Shown piece after piece: positions 33,270 through 44,452 of a stretch of DNA of 64,000 nt. The notes below the pieces were generated by a model. The model was not told where the DNA came from, searched no databases, and worked only from the letters and a program-made list of their open reading frames with translations. Source of the DNA: Phytoseiulus persimilis (Eukaryota > Arthropoda > Arachnida > Mesostigmata > Phytoseiidae); the NCBI GenBank assembly GCA_037576195.1, contig CM075104.1, positions 27,916,211-27,980,210 of the forward strand, written 5' to 3'. Both the position numbers and the translations under genes were made by a program. Within the stretch, counting starts at the first letter, position 1. Every line of letters begins with the position of its first letter.

Positions 33270-33949
33270 GATCATGAGCGTGACCGGGAATCGCTCCACA
33301 GGAGCAGGCTCCGTCTAACGGACATTGTTGAGGATGGAGAGCCCAAGGAGCGAGGTTGTAGGAAAGTGACGCCAGAGCAAGCTTCAGCGTTCATGGCAGA
33401 AGCGAATATTCTCAGAACTACCAGAAGAATGAGGACACAAAAATCCAGTGGAAAGGGATTTTTTCTCGGTATTGATATTTTGATTCCGTATCCCTTCTGG
33501 TGGTGCGCGGACAGCCGCCGGCATGGAAATCGAGGTTGAACACGTGCTCCAGCGACCGTAGCTCTCTCGCTGATTGAGGTGGTGGTTCCTGCAAGACAGT
33601 ACTCGCGATCTTCGGATTCAAGCTGCATATCATTACGATCATGATTGATCCTCCATTCGCCTATCGCCCTCAACTGAATCTCTTCATTTCGCGGAGGGCT
33701 CTTGTCAGCCGTTGTGGTTCGTGAATACCGTCAAATCAAATGCGACTGGAGACCTCGTCCATCTGATGCATCAGATCGCAGGTTGAAGCCTGGAATATGT
33801 GCATGAAATCCTGAGGACAACGAATAATCTCGATACACATGAGCACCATGCATAGTCTTATGCACCAATGAGCGCCACCGTTAGGTGCCGCCATGCCCGG
33901 GTGCGGCATGCTAGAACCGGGAAGTGTTGGGGCCGAAATGTCGTGATCC
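33270..33949 (+). repeat. 3' region of the TTTCGGCCCC family next to the MULE relic
   Basis: 33560-33949 is the diverged inverse of 23741-24110 and ends in ggggccgaaatgtcg (the family terminus inverted). 33280-33420 holds a + frame reading VEDGEPKERGCRKVTPEQ and AFMAEANILRTTRR, which looks protein-like but is unidentified. Its position just after the MULE transposase end suggests this is the 3' end of that element. Confidence 0.6.
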
Positions 33950-35598
33950 TGCTTACGTTGTCGAAGACCGGCTGTTCTATCCATGAAGGGAAATTGGTAA
34001 ATGAGTCTCTGATGGCTGAGCTCATCAGTTCTCATGACGATGGAGCATAAGCAATCAATCTATCCATTCGTCTACCCAGCTATGAATCCATGGATTGATG
34101 GATGTTGATTAATGAAGAATGCCCAAACTTCCAGGCTCTAATAATTGCGATCGCTGTTGGGTTTGAATTTGATCGTATCCATGATCACGATCATGACTGC
34201 GCCCATATCTAGCTTGGGATCATGGCAAGCTACCGGATCCATGAATACGCCGACGCGTCGACCACGGTTCGAAGAACGGAGTTATGGTGGATACAGAATG
34301 ACTCCTTCGATCCGAGAGGAGTATATTGAGACCAAATATTGGAGCACATTTCCTCAGTTTTGAATAGCAGGCACCTCCCGAACACGGGAGAAACCTGTAT
34401 CTCTCCGATGACTTCGAAATGCGCTGTCAGGGGAGCTCCTCCGTCACGCATTCCGCAAATTGTCCGCCAGCTCCGTCGCAAGGACACCAGAATGGAACAG
34501 ATCCGTCCAATGTTCTTAACCGTGGACCATACACGGTTATCACTAACAGCCGGGACATATTCGTCGGAATCGGGCGAAAATTGAATATATAGCATGAGTC
34601 CTCGTCTGACCAGACTGATACTTTTGGAAATATTTCTGAGTTCCATGTACAATATTAGGCAGGAATTTCCGCCCTTGAGACCATTGAAACTCATATCGTA
34701 TCAATCGAAGATTCCAGAGTAAACGGGAAAATGGGAAGTTGCGTTTGGGGTCTGGTTCGATAAGGATCCGATAGAGGCTCATCGAAGTTTCTGCGCGAGC
34801 TCTTGTGTTTGGCGATTTGGAACCGTTATTTCCACAGAAATAGGCGCCTGTGGTCTTGTGTACCTGAGAAACAAATTGAGAAGCTCTGCAGACGTCGGAT
34901 GCTATTGATGGCCGCCCGGTCGACTTAGAACATACCCGCAAATTACTTGATGATGGGTTGGTTATTTCTCGCTCTCGATTCGGAGGGACAACACCTCGAT
35001 CGCACAGTGGAAAGCTGCTACTTCGACAATGAAGAGATTTCTGTTTTCTGTCGTTTCCAATCACGGTTCCCAAAATTTTCGGTACTCTTTGGTGTGTTGT
35101 CCTGACCATCGCTGTATTGCTGACCTTGAGAGCTAGTTCCTGAGTCGGTCGCGGCTTTGAATCGCGATGTCATGACTATGAACGAGCAAAATTCTCAATC
35201 GTCGAGGGTCTTCGGACTTGCCACGCCACCGGGTTTCATAAATGGCTCTAATCTCTTACTCGATGGCTCGAAGATCTGTCCTAGGCCCACAGTTCGTCCG
35301 AATGCACCAAATCAAAGTAGGTGAACCCTCTCTGCAGATGGCTGGTTGACGGCGCAAACATATAGGAACATCTGACCCATCATCGGAAACTCATGATAGT
35401 TTGTGCACACAGGGCGGTCAAAAGAGGTCAGGATTTCCTTCACACCTTTTGTTCTATTATCACCTACAATTGGTGAAGAATATCAGATTCAATTTTTTCT
35501 TCGGTGATCAATAGGTGTTAAGGTATTGATAGCCGCTCAGAAATTACCCTTACTTTCGCTTCAATGGTTCCACTTACAAGGGAAGTACGCGATCATTA
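33950..35598. other. No recognised gene
   Basis: The longest frame (34543-35109, -, 188 codons) has no motif I can name. Nothing else stands out before the pogo-like element. Confidence 0.4.
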
Positions 35599-35954
35599 AC
35601 ACCGGGATCCAGATGAAATGGTGCCCTCTTTGTAGCCTCTAATTACTCATGTTCAGGCCCACAGTTGGCCGCTCCGAATGAGCTCGCGTTCTCTTTTTAC
35701 GGAAGATCTCCAATTGGAAGAGAAATATGTTTTTCGGGGTTTTGAGCCCAATAGTCACCCTAATCTCGATCAGGTGACCTGTAAATGCGACGCTCCTATC
35801 AGAGAATGAACCCCTGAAGACAATGAGACCGGTCAGGCCTTCGATGAAACCGATCAAGGTTTTTGAGCGGAATCATCGCTCCTCGATGGGTGACGTCGTG
35901 CTAGTAAAGAATCGGCAAAACTCGGTCGAATTTCTCAGTTTAATTTGTTAATTT

Positions 35955-36344
35955 TCATTCTATTTCGGCATGAAAATGGTAACCCACGAAGAAGCACACT
36001 GCGCAGAGAACCTCATGACAATAGATACATTTAATGAAAGGTGATTTCTGACATTCCGAAACTGAGCAGCCTTCAGTCATACTGAAGAGGAGTTGCTGCA
36101 GACTGCTGAACGGCACGTACGATTCGGTGAAACCAGCTTTCTTCCAACCATAGAGCCATAGGAGTCGGAAAGCGAGAACTGGAACTTGAGGATGGTGTTC
36201 TCGTCGTCCACTCAGAATCCATGAAGAAGACTGTGCTCGGTCAGACGTTTGGCGAAATACTTCCAATGCCGGAAACAGTACAGGTCTAATGGCTGTAGAA
36301 GACTCGTTGACCCCGCGAGGAAAATTTTGATGGACACTTGAGTG
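35955..36344 (-). pseudogene. pogo-like transposase, C-terminal part
   Basis: Continuing from the part above the hAT insertion, the frame reads NTQVSIKIFLAGST, then LLQPLDLYCFRHWKYF and AKRLTEHSLL. It hits a stop near 36212. A shifted frame then reads YGWKKAGFTESY, SVSECQKSPFIKCIYC and CAVCFFVGYHFH, the Cys/His-rich tail of this transposase family. A frameshift at about 36212-36260 therefore kills it. Confidence 0.8.
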
Positions 36345-36352
36345 TTCACCAC

Positions 36353-37933
36353 TAGGCCTCGCAGCGGTTTTAACTGCAGTTTATTAACTGCAAAAAACTG
36401 CAATCATCTGCAGTTTTTGACTGCAGTTCGAATCTAGCGGGCGATCCGCGCCAATCGGCGAAGGATGCATATTTTCGTTGCATGGAAGGGAGAGAGTTCA
36501 GCTCAGGATACTGATCCCAACAATTCATTCCCATGAGACCGACCCAGCCGAGTCAAATTATACCTTGCTGTGAATGAAATCGATAATAATAATAAAATAG
36601 CTTGTCAAAGAAAGATTTTCGGTCGATCAGTGAAACTTTAGTCCGCGTCCACTCAAAGCGCAAGAGCATCAGGGTGGATCCCCGGGGTCCCCGGGGCTTT
36701 CCTCCCATGGAATGAGAAGACTCTGGAAGCACACGCACCGCTCTATAATATCACGACCGACAACGTCCGCTTTCCCCGATTTCAGAAACAGCAGAGACAT
36801 TTCTCGATCTGCTACGATAATACACCGATTCGGTCGGAAATTTCGATCAATAACGAGCGAACTGTGATGCATAAAACTAACAACATGAATCAGAGACTCG
36901 AATGAGTAGATAGCTTTGTTATGATGCTGGCTGAATGAGCAGGGATGAGAGACAAAACGTTCGAATATCCGATGAGCCCAGCTTCTTGGAGAAGCAAACT
37001 ACAGAGCTGAGCTCGCACATCCGCTGAATCATGTTCGGCGAAAAGTGGATGACATGCGCGTCATACTTGGCGACATTTTCGAGCTCTCGACGAGTCATTC
37101 GGCGTCTGTGATTCCACGAAGAGCATCGTTGACCTCAATCAGCGCTGGTCAGCAAGTGTTTGCGTGAATTCCCAAGACCGCGACTGTGAGTTCTGAAATC
37201 CGTGATCGAATAGAACCAGTTGAATCCATAACCTTCGCCGAGAATGGATGATTTCACTGAAGTGTGGAAGTATGGAAATATTTCCCCCTTGCAGGCTGAC
37301 GCGACCTGGGACTCCATCCACAGTCAGCCCACAAGTACGCCGATCAATGCCGATTGACGACGACAAGGTTGTACGAGAGGGAATTTGAAACAAGAACTCG
37401 CACTGTTTCAAGCTGGGGGGATCTCGGGCGTCTTCTCAAACGATGTCGAAAAATCTTGAGCTCGATACCGCCGACGTCGGTGCAAGCCGAACGAGATTTC
37501 AGCGTCGCTCGTTCGTTGCTCGGAGAGAACAGAGCGAGCCTCAAAGCCTCTACGCTAGATGACATCTTCATTCTACGAAAGTTCTTTCAGTATGAGAATA
37601 AGAAAACGGAGTGAAAGTTGCTGAACAGCATGATCTCCCGCTCCTCCTGCTCGGTGGACACTCGTGGCACTAAAATTGGCGGATTTTCATCTGTACATTT
37701 AATCGAACAGCCAGCTTCCTACGGCTGATATTCTTTTTAAAGCAAGACATCCGGTGCGGGGAAACTAACGTGATTGTGGCATGAATCATCGACGTTCTGG
37801 TGATCTCGAAATGTAAACTGAGCGAGTAAATAAATTGCAGTTAAATGCAGTTATTAACTGAAAAACTGCGGTTTTCGGTTGCAGTTAACCGAAAACTGCA
37901 GTTTCCAAAAACTGCAGTTTTTTGCAGGGCCTA
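36353..37933 (+). mobile_element. hAT element inserted in the pogo-like transposase (1581 bp)
   Basis: The termini are TAGGCCTCGCA at 36353 and, inverted, TAGGCCCTGCA ending at 37933. They are flanked by a perfect 8-bp duplication, ttcaccac, at 36345-36352 and 37934-37941. Both subterminal regions are packed with aactgcag/ctgcagtt words. A + strand relic of the hAT C-terminus is at 37354-37614. At 1.6 kb it is internally deleted and nonautonomous. Confidence 0.93.
37354..37614 (+). pseudogene. hAT transposase C-terminal dimerisation segment (relic)
   Basis: The frame contains LSSIPPTSVQAERDFSVAR, then SLLGENRASLKASTLDDIF and a final LRKFF. This is the hATC signature (P-T-S...E-R-x-F-S...R..L). 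The upstream catalytic region is not recognisable in the element. Confidence 0.85.
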
Positions 37934-37941
37934 TTCACCAC

Positions 37942-38935
37942 TCGCTGGTACTGGGCCTCGTCACTATGACCGCCCCACGAATCGACGTATGGTATCACAC
38001 ACTGATTGCGACGCAACCTGCGAAACTCGGGTTCGAAAACTTCTAGGCACCACTCGGTAACCAAGCTTTTGCTGACCTTCCCAGATATGGAGCAAGTTCC
38101 GTACAGATTGGAAAACTTCGCCATGTCTCTCGCTACACAAGGACCGAAAAAACCACTCCTCTCTCGCAAACTCACGAGGAGTTTACCGACCAATCGGCCA
38201 TCCATGTTCAACAGAGGCTGAATCGTATAGCTATGAGTGCAGGCGCTCGAGCTGCTGACGGGTGCAGTATTTGAGCATTTGCCGATGTGAGACAGAGTGC
38301 GTCCCGTAAGTGCACTGAATTTGAAACCGGACTGATCGGTGTTGAAAACATCGGCCGGCTCGAACCCGTCCCCCTTCCCTTGGGATGAAGTGAGACCCAC
38401 CTCCCTGGCTTTCTCCAGGGCCCACAATCTGATCGAATGATCATGAAGAACGATTCCTTTCAGCCGCGCGGCATCGAACTGCTTCTTGCAGTATTGAGAT
38501 ATTTTCAAGTAGCGTTCTCGACTGCTGCCGAGATTGTTCACGTGCCATCGGAATCTTCCGATGTAGTTCCGGTGCTTTACCCAGGCGAACTTCGAAGTGA
38601 TCGCTTTCATGGTGTGATTCGGATTAGCGTCGACGTACTCCGGAACCTTCACCATGTATTCATATGGGATGAAGTCCGGTGAATCCGCTGGATCCTCGAG
38701 AACCGCTTGGAATCCTGGGTCATTGTAGCTTGAGTCGAAAGGCTCGTCACTCTTCTCGACGTAGGCGTCTTCTCCATTGTTGCAGTGTTGAACGGACTCA
38801 TAAATATGTTCAGCTACTTGGTTCTCAATCGTCGTTGGTTTTGGTTTGTGTCGATGTGGTTCAGGCTGATAGGGGCCAAGAGCTCTTTGAGTAGAGCGAG
38901 AATCATTTCCGACCTTATCGATCTCTCCATCGCGT
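37942..38935 (-). pseudogene. pogo-like transposase, N-terminal and catalytic part
   Basis: The frame (Met at 38655, open upstream to about 38935) reads YVDANPNHTMKAITSKFAWV, then FDAARLKGIVLHDHSIRLWA. It continues with VFNTDQSGFKFS (first catalytic Asp), TVQP-like HSYTIQPLLNMDGRLVG, STSGKVSKS-like SISGKVSKSLVTEWCLEVFE and YVDSWGGHSDE (second Asp). It stops at the hAT insertion after YQRVV. This matches Tc1/mariner-pogo DDE proteins common in arthropod genomes. The N-terminus lacks a clear start in frame: an ATG at about 38932 is one frame off. Confidence 0.85.
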
Positions 38936-39497
38936 TACTAAATTTCGTTTGTTTTCGTTGTCTACTTGATTGGATTAGGGTTGATCTCTGGATGGCATGA
39001 TTGTGTCTTACAGAAAAGTTGACGCCTGCGCACTCGGCTGTGTGAAAAAAATCACGAGAAAACTATCGCAAGCCTGTGGGCTTGTGGACAATGACCGACT
39101 GTGGGCCTGATATCAGGTGACCACGAACTGCAGGACGGCGATGGTCTGATCCGCCGTTACACCCTCGATGAGATGGCTCTCTATAACCGGTCGGGGGGTA
39201 AACCTCTTTTCCTCCAGTCCTGAACTTTCCCTTGGAAACAGTGACTTTCCCTCGGAAACATGACGTCTCCTTGATCTTATTGTCTTCCGGGATTCATTCC
39301 TCAGTTGAAAAATTGCATATTTGGGTTAGCAGTCTGAGATAGACGCGATTGTAGGGCTGAAAAACCTATTTCTCTTCCAATTTAAGATCTTTTGAAAAAA
39401 GAGAACGCAAGCCCCTTCGGGACAGCCAACTGTGGGCCTGAACATGAGTAACTAGAGGCTATAAAACGGGCACCATTTCATCTGAATCCCGGTGCTA

Positions 39498-42400
39498 CAC
39501 AACAGGTCTTGGTGGTGCTCAATTTTTTCAAACACTCTGAGGAGTCGCTAGACTGCAATGAGGTTGGTTTCATGGGCTCTCACTGTTCCCCGATGGTGAC
39601 CAAGTTCGTTTTTGCTCATTCGATTAGAACATCCTCCCTCTAACACGCTTTATATTGATGGACCCAGTCATTTATTCCATCAACAAATCTGAGAAGCTCC
39701 TGGTCGGGACACGGAACAGTTGGATTGTTTTCGGAGGCCCGAAGAAGATTGGACTACAGCGATAATGTGTTCAGCACTCAATTGGAACGTGAAATGACCG
39801 AGATCACTCAATGAGCTTGGCTGGCTCGTCAAACAACCCATGGTTGCTGGGTCCATTCGGAGTGTCATCAAAAGTTGATTGTTCCATGAGTCATGATCTA
39901 TTTTCAATATTTTCCGCGTTCCGGAAACGATCGCGGCCGCACTTTCGATAAGGGGTGGGCATGGGTGCCGCCCATGGGCCGAAATTCCTGAGATATCGCT
40001 CCCGGGGACCGCATGCGGCCTCCCAGTCGTGGATGATAGAGCTGGGCTCCGAAAATTCCCCAAGACGGAGACATTCCGACAGAGTGGGAGTTATATGCAA
40101 GCCTGTCACAGAGCTTCGGATCCGATTCGAAGGCTTTTTACTCTCATTGATCCGCTGGATATCCACATCCGGGCTGCGCTGACACAGTTTCAGCTCGGGG
40201 TCATTGCGCCTCAAAATTATTTGACTGTGGAAACGAAATGTGGGGGCACTCTCTGTTTTCCGATCGCTGGAGCTTGATCGCCGGAGTCCCAAGGACGAAC
40301 GGCGTCCATCATCTTTCCGACACATCGGTTGCACGGCAAAGACGAGCCAAAACGAAGCGAGTCGTTGTCAGGGGTCGCGGAACGTTCGTCTGCGTGGTCA
40401 CAGGCAATTGCTGGACGGTCTCTCGAGAGCTCAACCGAGTCAAGTTCCATGATCAAATAGCTCCCAGTCCTGTTCGCCCTGGAGGATTTCTGCGGTTCGC
40501 CTCAACCTCGGGTTGAACCGTTCCGGTTTTCTCACCTGAAGTGTGTCGTTCCCGAGTTATGATTCGCTTCATGGGAGCTGAGACTCCCAGTATCGACTCT
40601 GAACGTCCTTCACCGAATCGTCGGTGAAGTTCATTGGCTCAGCCCGTTGTTATCACTGGTTTAATGCTCTGACTTATGTCGGTCTGGAGGTGGCTCAAGG
40701 ACGCCTTTGAAAAATTCGTTTGTTCACTCCTTCTCGTCCTAATCGCTCGGAAAAGTTCAGGATCATGGAAGTTCCCCCAAGTCGCAGCAGTTCGCCTTTG
40801 TCGAAACTTACGCCGGCGATGATGAGAAGCCAAGCTTGATGGGAACATGACGGAAAGATAAATCATGAACGCATCGACAATGGTTCACAGCCTCGACCCC
40901 GAGGACGCTCAGAAGTACTCATAGAAATCCATCGTGTCAATTCTTGGAACACCGAGGGAAACTCCGAGCTCTGTTCCATCCCCCCCTCGAGCATTCAACT
41001 GCATCATTGCCAGAAGGCAGAATCAGAAAGGAGGTTCACGGCGCCTAGGACGATAGACGGACACGTAAGCCGGATTATTGTTCCATTGGAGTCAGTTCTC
41101 TGGCCATGAGCACGTCAACCTTGGGTGGAAACCTGGAACGCAGTCTTTGAACGGTATGCATCTCCAACGAAACACACCCCGAATGATAGCTTTTGGAGCG
41201 ACTGCGGAAGCGCGGCCGGCCTAATATACGGCTTCACGGCGAAGCAACTTATTGACACCTTGATCGAACATGCGTCTCTAGCGAGCATCGAGGGACCAAC
41301 CGCCATGTTCTCCCACACAGCAGGGTCGTGACTCGATAGCTTCATTGGAGACACCTTCTGATGGCCATAGAAAGAGGCCATTTCAATGAAGCGAAGCTTT
41401 GAGTACCCGTGACAACTTTGGGAACAAAATCCCGCCTTGAAGGGAGTGGTTCAACACAGTATTTTCTCGCCACGCTCGAGGACCGATCATTCGACATGAA
41501 CTCTCCAGTACCTGAGGTTCTTGATGGGACAGGTGCTGTGTAGCCTGATACCGTCTATTTAGGGCCCCGGTCCCGAACGTTTCCACCGTGAGACAGGAGG
41601 GGGAGGTTTCACAGCACCAATTCTGCCGCGGTCGCACAGTGTTTCGCCGGTGAACTTGAAAACGTTGACATCGAGGTCAATCAAATAATGTCGTTCAAGG
41701 GAATCAACGAGGCGTGGAGTTTCCCTATATATCACGTTGGATAGGTGAAGGTCACCTCGCGTAACCTAAGAGCAAAAAGAACAACTCGTTCTTCTGGTGA
41801 CAAACAGAGAGAATGGACTTTGCCAAAGCTCCCCTAGTTTGGCGAGGCTCAAAAAACGCAGGGTACGTGCGCCAAAGTGCCGAGTCCTTGCAGTAAGAGT
41901 ATCAGCGCGATCGAAGGAGTGCTTCATTCCTTAGATGCTCTACATCCGTCTCTGGGCACGAGCAACGATTCACTCATCGTGCATCAAAGCTGTCTCCGAG
42001 TCATTTGCGGCACTCTTCTGTTGTACATGGCCTGGAAAGGAGAGCTCGGAGGATGTTCGGGAGAACGAATATAATTCTTGTCGTTTCACTGAGAGTCTCT
42101 CATTACCTGGAATCACAGTCGGCTCCAGTTTTTTCGAGCTCTACGCAATCATTGAAAGCTGGTGAGCGAGTTGAACAGACTGAGTATAGCGAGGGCACCG
42201 GGACTGCTGCAATCCTCATTTGTAGACTTGATGTCGGCCATTCGATATATCGAAAGAAAATATTAGAGAGACCTGGAGACGGGGACAAATGATCATGGAA
42301 ATACAACGAATGGACAGCCGAAGGAAACTTGGATACCGGTTCTCGGCCCGCGGGAAAATGGAAAGGACTTGGGAACGCAGACCGAATAAACTTACTTCAT

Positions 42401-44336
42401 GTTGGGAAAATAAAAACGGGGACCGAAGGAATTCCAAACGGTTCCTGAGAAAAAGAAGTGATATTTTTTCCGCTCTACAACGTCGGAAAAGGGAAGCGCT
42501 ATCGTTTGGCCCGGTTCTACGTGGGCTCCAAATTGACCAATTGAATCGTCGCCGTTGTCATGGTTAATGTCAGGAAAATGGGCGGACGATTTTCAGATGG
42601 TCAAAATCCATTCCCTATGTTCCTTTCCGAGGCCGGAGATCCTCCGACGTCGGATGAGAGCGATAATTATTCTATCATTGGAGAGGCTCCATCGTTCAGC
42701 AATATGAATATTCGCGCACAGGACAACTAGTGGAATACAGATGCCACATCACAGTGGCAGCTAACCGTGTGGTTCCAGTGAGCGCAAGCAGACTGCGGCC
42801 ACTGTGATTCCAGAAAATGAGAGGTTCTTGGTGGAACGATGGAAATCATATTCGTCATTCCAACTCTGACTTTCCAAGCCATGAACCTCAGAATAGAGCC
42901 CTCAAGGACTTGGATCGGGTTCCTTGAGCTTCCTGCTTTCAAGTTCGTTTTAAGTTTTAGTTCGTTGGCACGTGACTAGGAACGTTGAAACATTTTTCCA
43001 AGAGCGGTTCAAGTGAAGCTTCCCAACAGCTCCATTTGTTGCAGAGCCACGTGCTCCTCAAATTGGCGACCAGACGCAAGCAAGAAAACCTGCTCGCGAG
43101 TGAGGGACACGCTGGGGGACGCAAGCACATGCTGCAGCCACCGCTGTGACCTGTGAAGATTCTGGGCCGTTATTTAACGATAAGAGCTCAAATTGCCCTC
43201 CGTTGATTGAGGCATTCGCGATCATCGAAACCCTCCTAATTCGACGATCATCCAGGGTGTGCTCCCCACCTGGATGTGCTTTCCGTCCTCGGTTCAGAAC
43301 CGCTCACTCTGGAAGTAAGATCTGATATGAGCATGAGTGAATTCTTCTGCATGAGAATCCCTCAGTCACCGTCGTCCGCGATTCCTCATGCAACCCAAGT
43401 TCTCCCTCCTCTCACCCATTTCTCCTCGGCGGCTTCGAAAATAACGATGACACTGGAGTTATGCAACTTCTCAAACGAAGAACAGCAGTCGGTCGGTGTT
43501 GCTATCGGCTGCGGAGTCGCATTGTGTTGCCATTCGACTACGTCGGGCACCCGAGAACTGCAGCTGAAAGGGCAAGCAGAAGTTGAAGAGCGAGCGTTAA
43601 CGAGAGGAACAGAGGTCAACCTCTGTTCTTGAAGGCGATGTTCGAAGATTTCTCCTAAAATCCACTTTTCTTCAGGGCTGAGATCTGGAGGCTTCAAACA
43701 ACATCCAACGGCTGCTGAATCACATTACTCGTGGATGTCACGTTCCGAAGTTATTGGATCACCTACTCAAAAGTGAGCCACCTGCTGTGGACAGTGGTCA
43801 TGACTATGACTTAGTATTCCAAGCGAAAAGCAGAAAAAGGTTTTCAAAACAGGTATCGGGAAAAGCCGGAAAAGGCTCAAATTTCAGCCTCAGCGTCCGG
43901 ACGAGGATAAGTCGTTGGGAGGTGTTCGGGGGGCCACAGGAGGAATGCTTCGAGCCAACAATCCTTCCGCGGTCTCGGAACCTCTGAACGTAGAAAGCAA
44001 GGAGAATCTCTCAATCCTCTGATTCTGGCGAGTTGAGGGAAGCGTGCCGTCGGTTACAAGCGTTCCAGGATCTCGGAAGGGGCGCTCCACGTCCACATTC
44101 ATATTGTGAGCGTATCGACCATGCTAGGCCCTGAGGTTGGGCATCGTATTGTGAGTCAGACAGAGCTTTCCATCTGAGGGCCGGGTAACCCATACCGTGC
44201 TGCCCGGCACTTTCAAACTCTCCCCGAGCAGGACAGGACTCTAGTACTGGAACGAAGTTCAAACTTGAATCTTACTCGTCCACGACACTAAATGTGGCAT
44301 CCATGGGTGCTCTCACACATAAATAGCAGGGCATTC
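39498..44336. other. No recognised gene; one inverted repeat pair
   Basis: No domain recognised. Short frames such as 41125-41331 (+) and 43276-43632 (+) are anonymous. The only structure seen is the diverged inverted repeat at 42008-42905. Confidence 0.4.
42008..42905. repeat. Diverged inverted repeat (42008-42124 and 42783-42905)
   Basis: The arms share atggc-tggaaag, gaac-aatat, ctctcatt--ctggaatcacag and similar blocks. Both arms encode a similar peptide: TNIILVVSLRVSHYLESQ on + and TNMISIVPPRTSHFLESQ on -. The protein-level match suggests a duplicated coding or repeat segment of unknown type. Confidence 0.55.
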
Positions 44337-44361
44337 ATTGGATTGGATTGGATTGGATTTA
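44337..44361 (-). repeat. (TTGGA)n microsatellite tail of the LINE
   Basis: Four to five copies of ggatt end the element, as in CR1/L2-type LINEs that end in short tandem repeats instead of poly(A). Confidence 0.85.
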
Positions 44362-44452
44362 TTTCGATCTTCCATATGCACATATGGTCCCTTTCATTCC
44401 AGGGGTGAGTCGTATTGCGTTCACAGATCTTGCCGCTCCCAGTTAGTTAGGG

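Larger units (their letters stand above)
35599..39495 (-). mobile_element. pogo-like DDE transposon with long terminal inverted repeats, split by a hAT element
   Basis: The left end (ACACCGGGATCC at 35599) and right end inverted (GCACCGGGATTC, ending 39495) are each flanked by TA (35597-35598 and 39496-39497). The inverted repeats run at least 150 bases at about 85 percent identity and seem to continue to about 250 (35599-35850 and 39245-39495). The coding strand is minus. A 1581-bp hAT element sits at 36353-37933. Without it and one target duplication the element is about 2.3 kb. Confidence 0.88.

Noticed and set aside
34543..35109. 188-codon minus frame as a Tc1/mariner-type transposase
   Set aside because: A GRPS-like word is the only hint; no DDE residues or helix-turn-helix could be placed.
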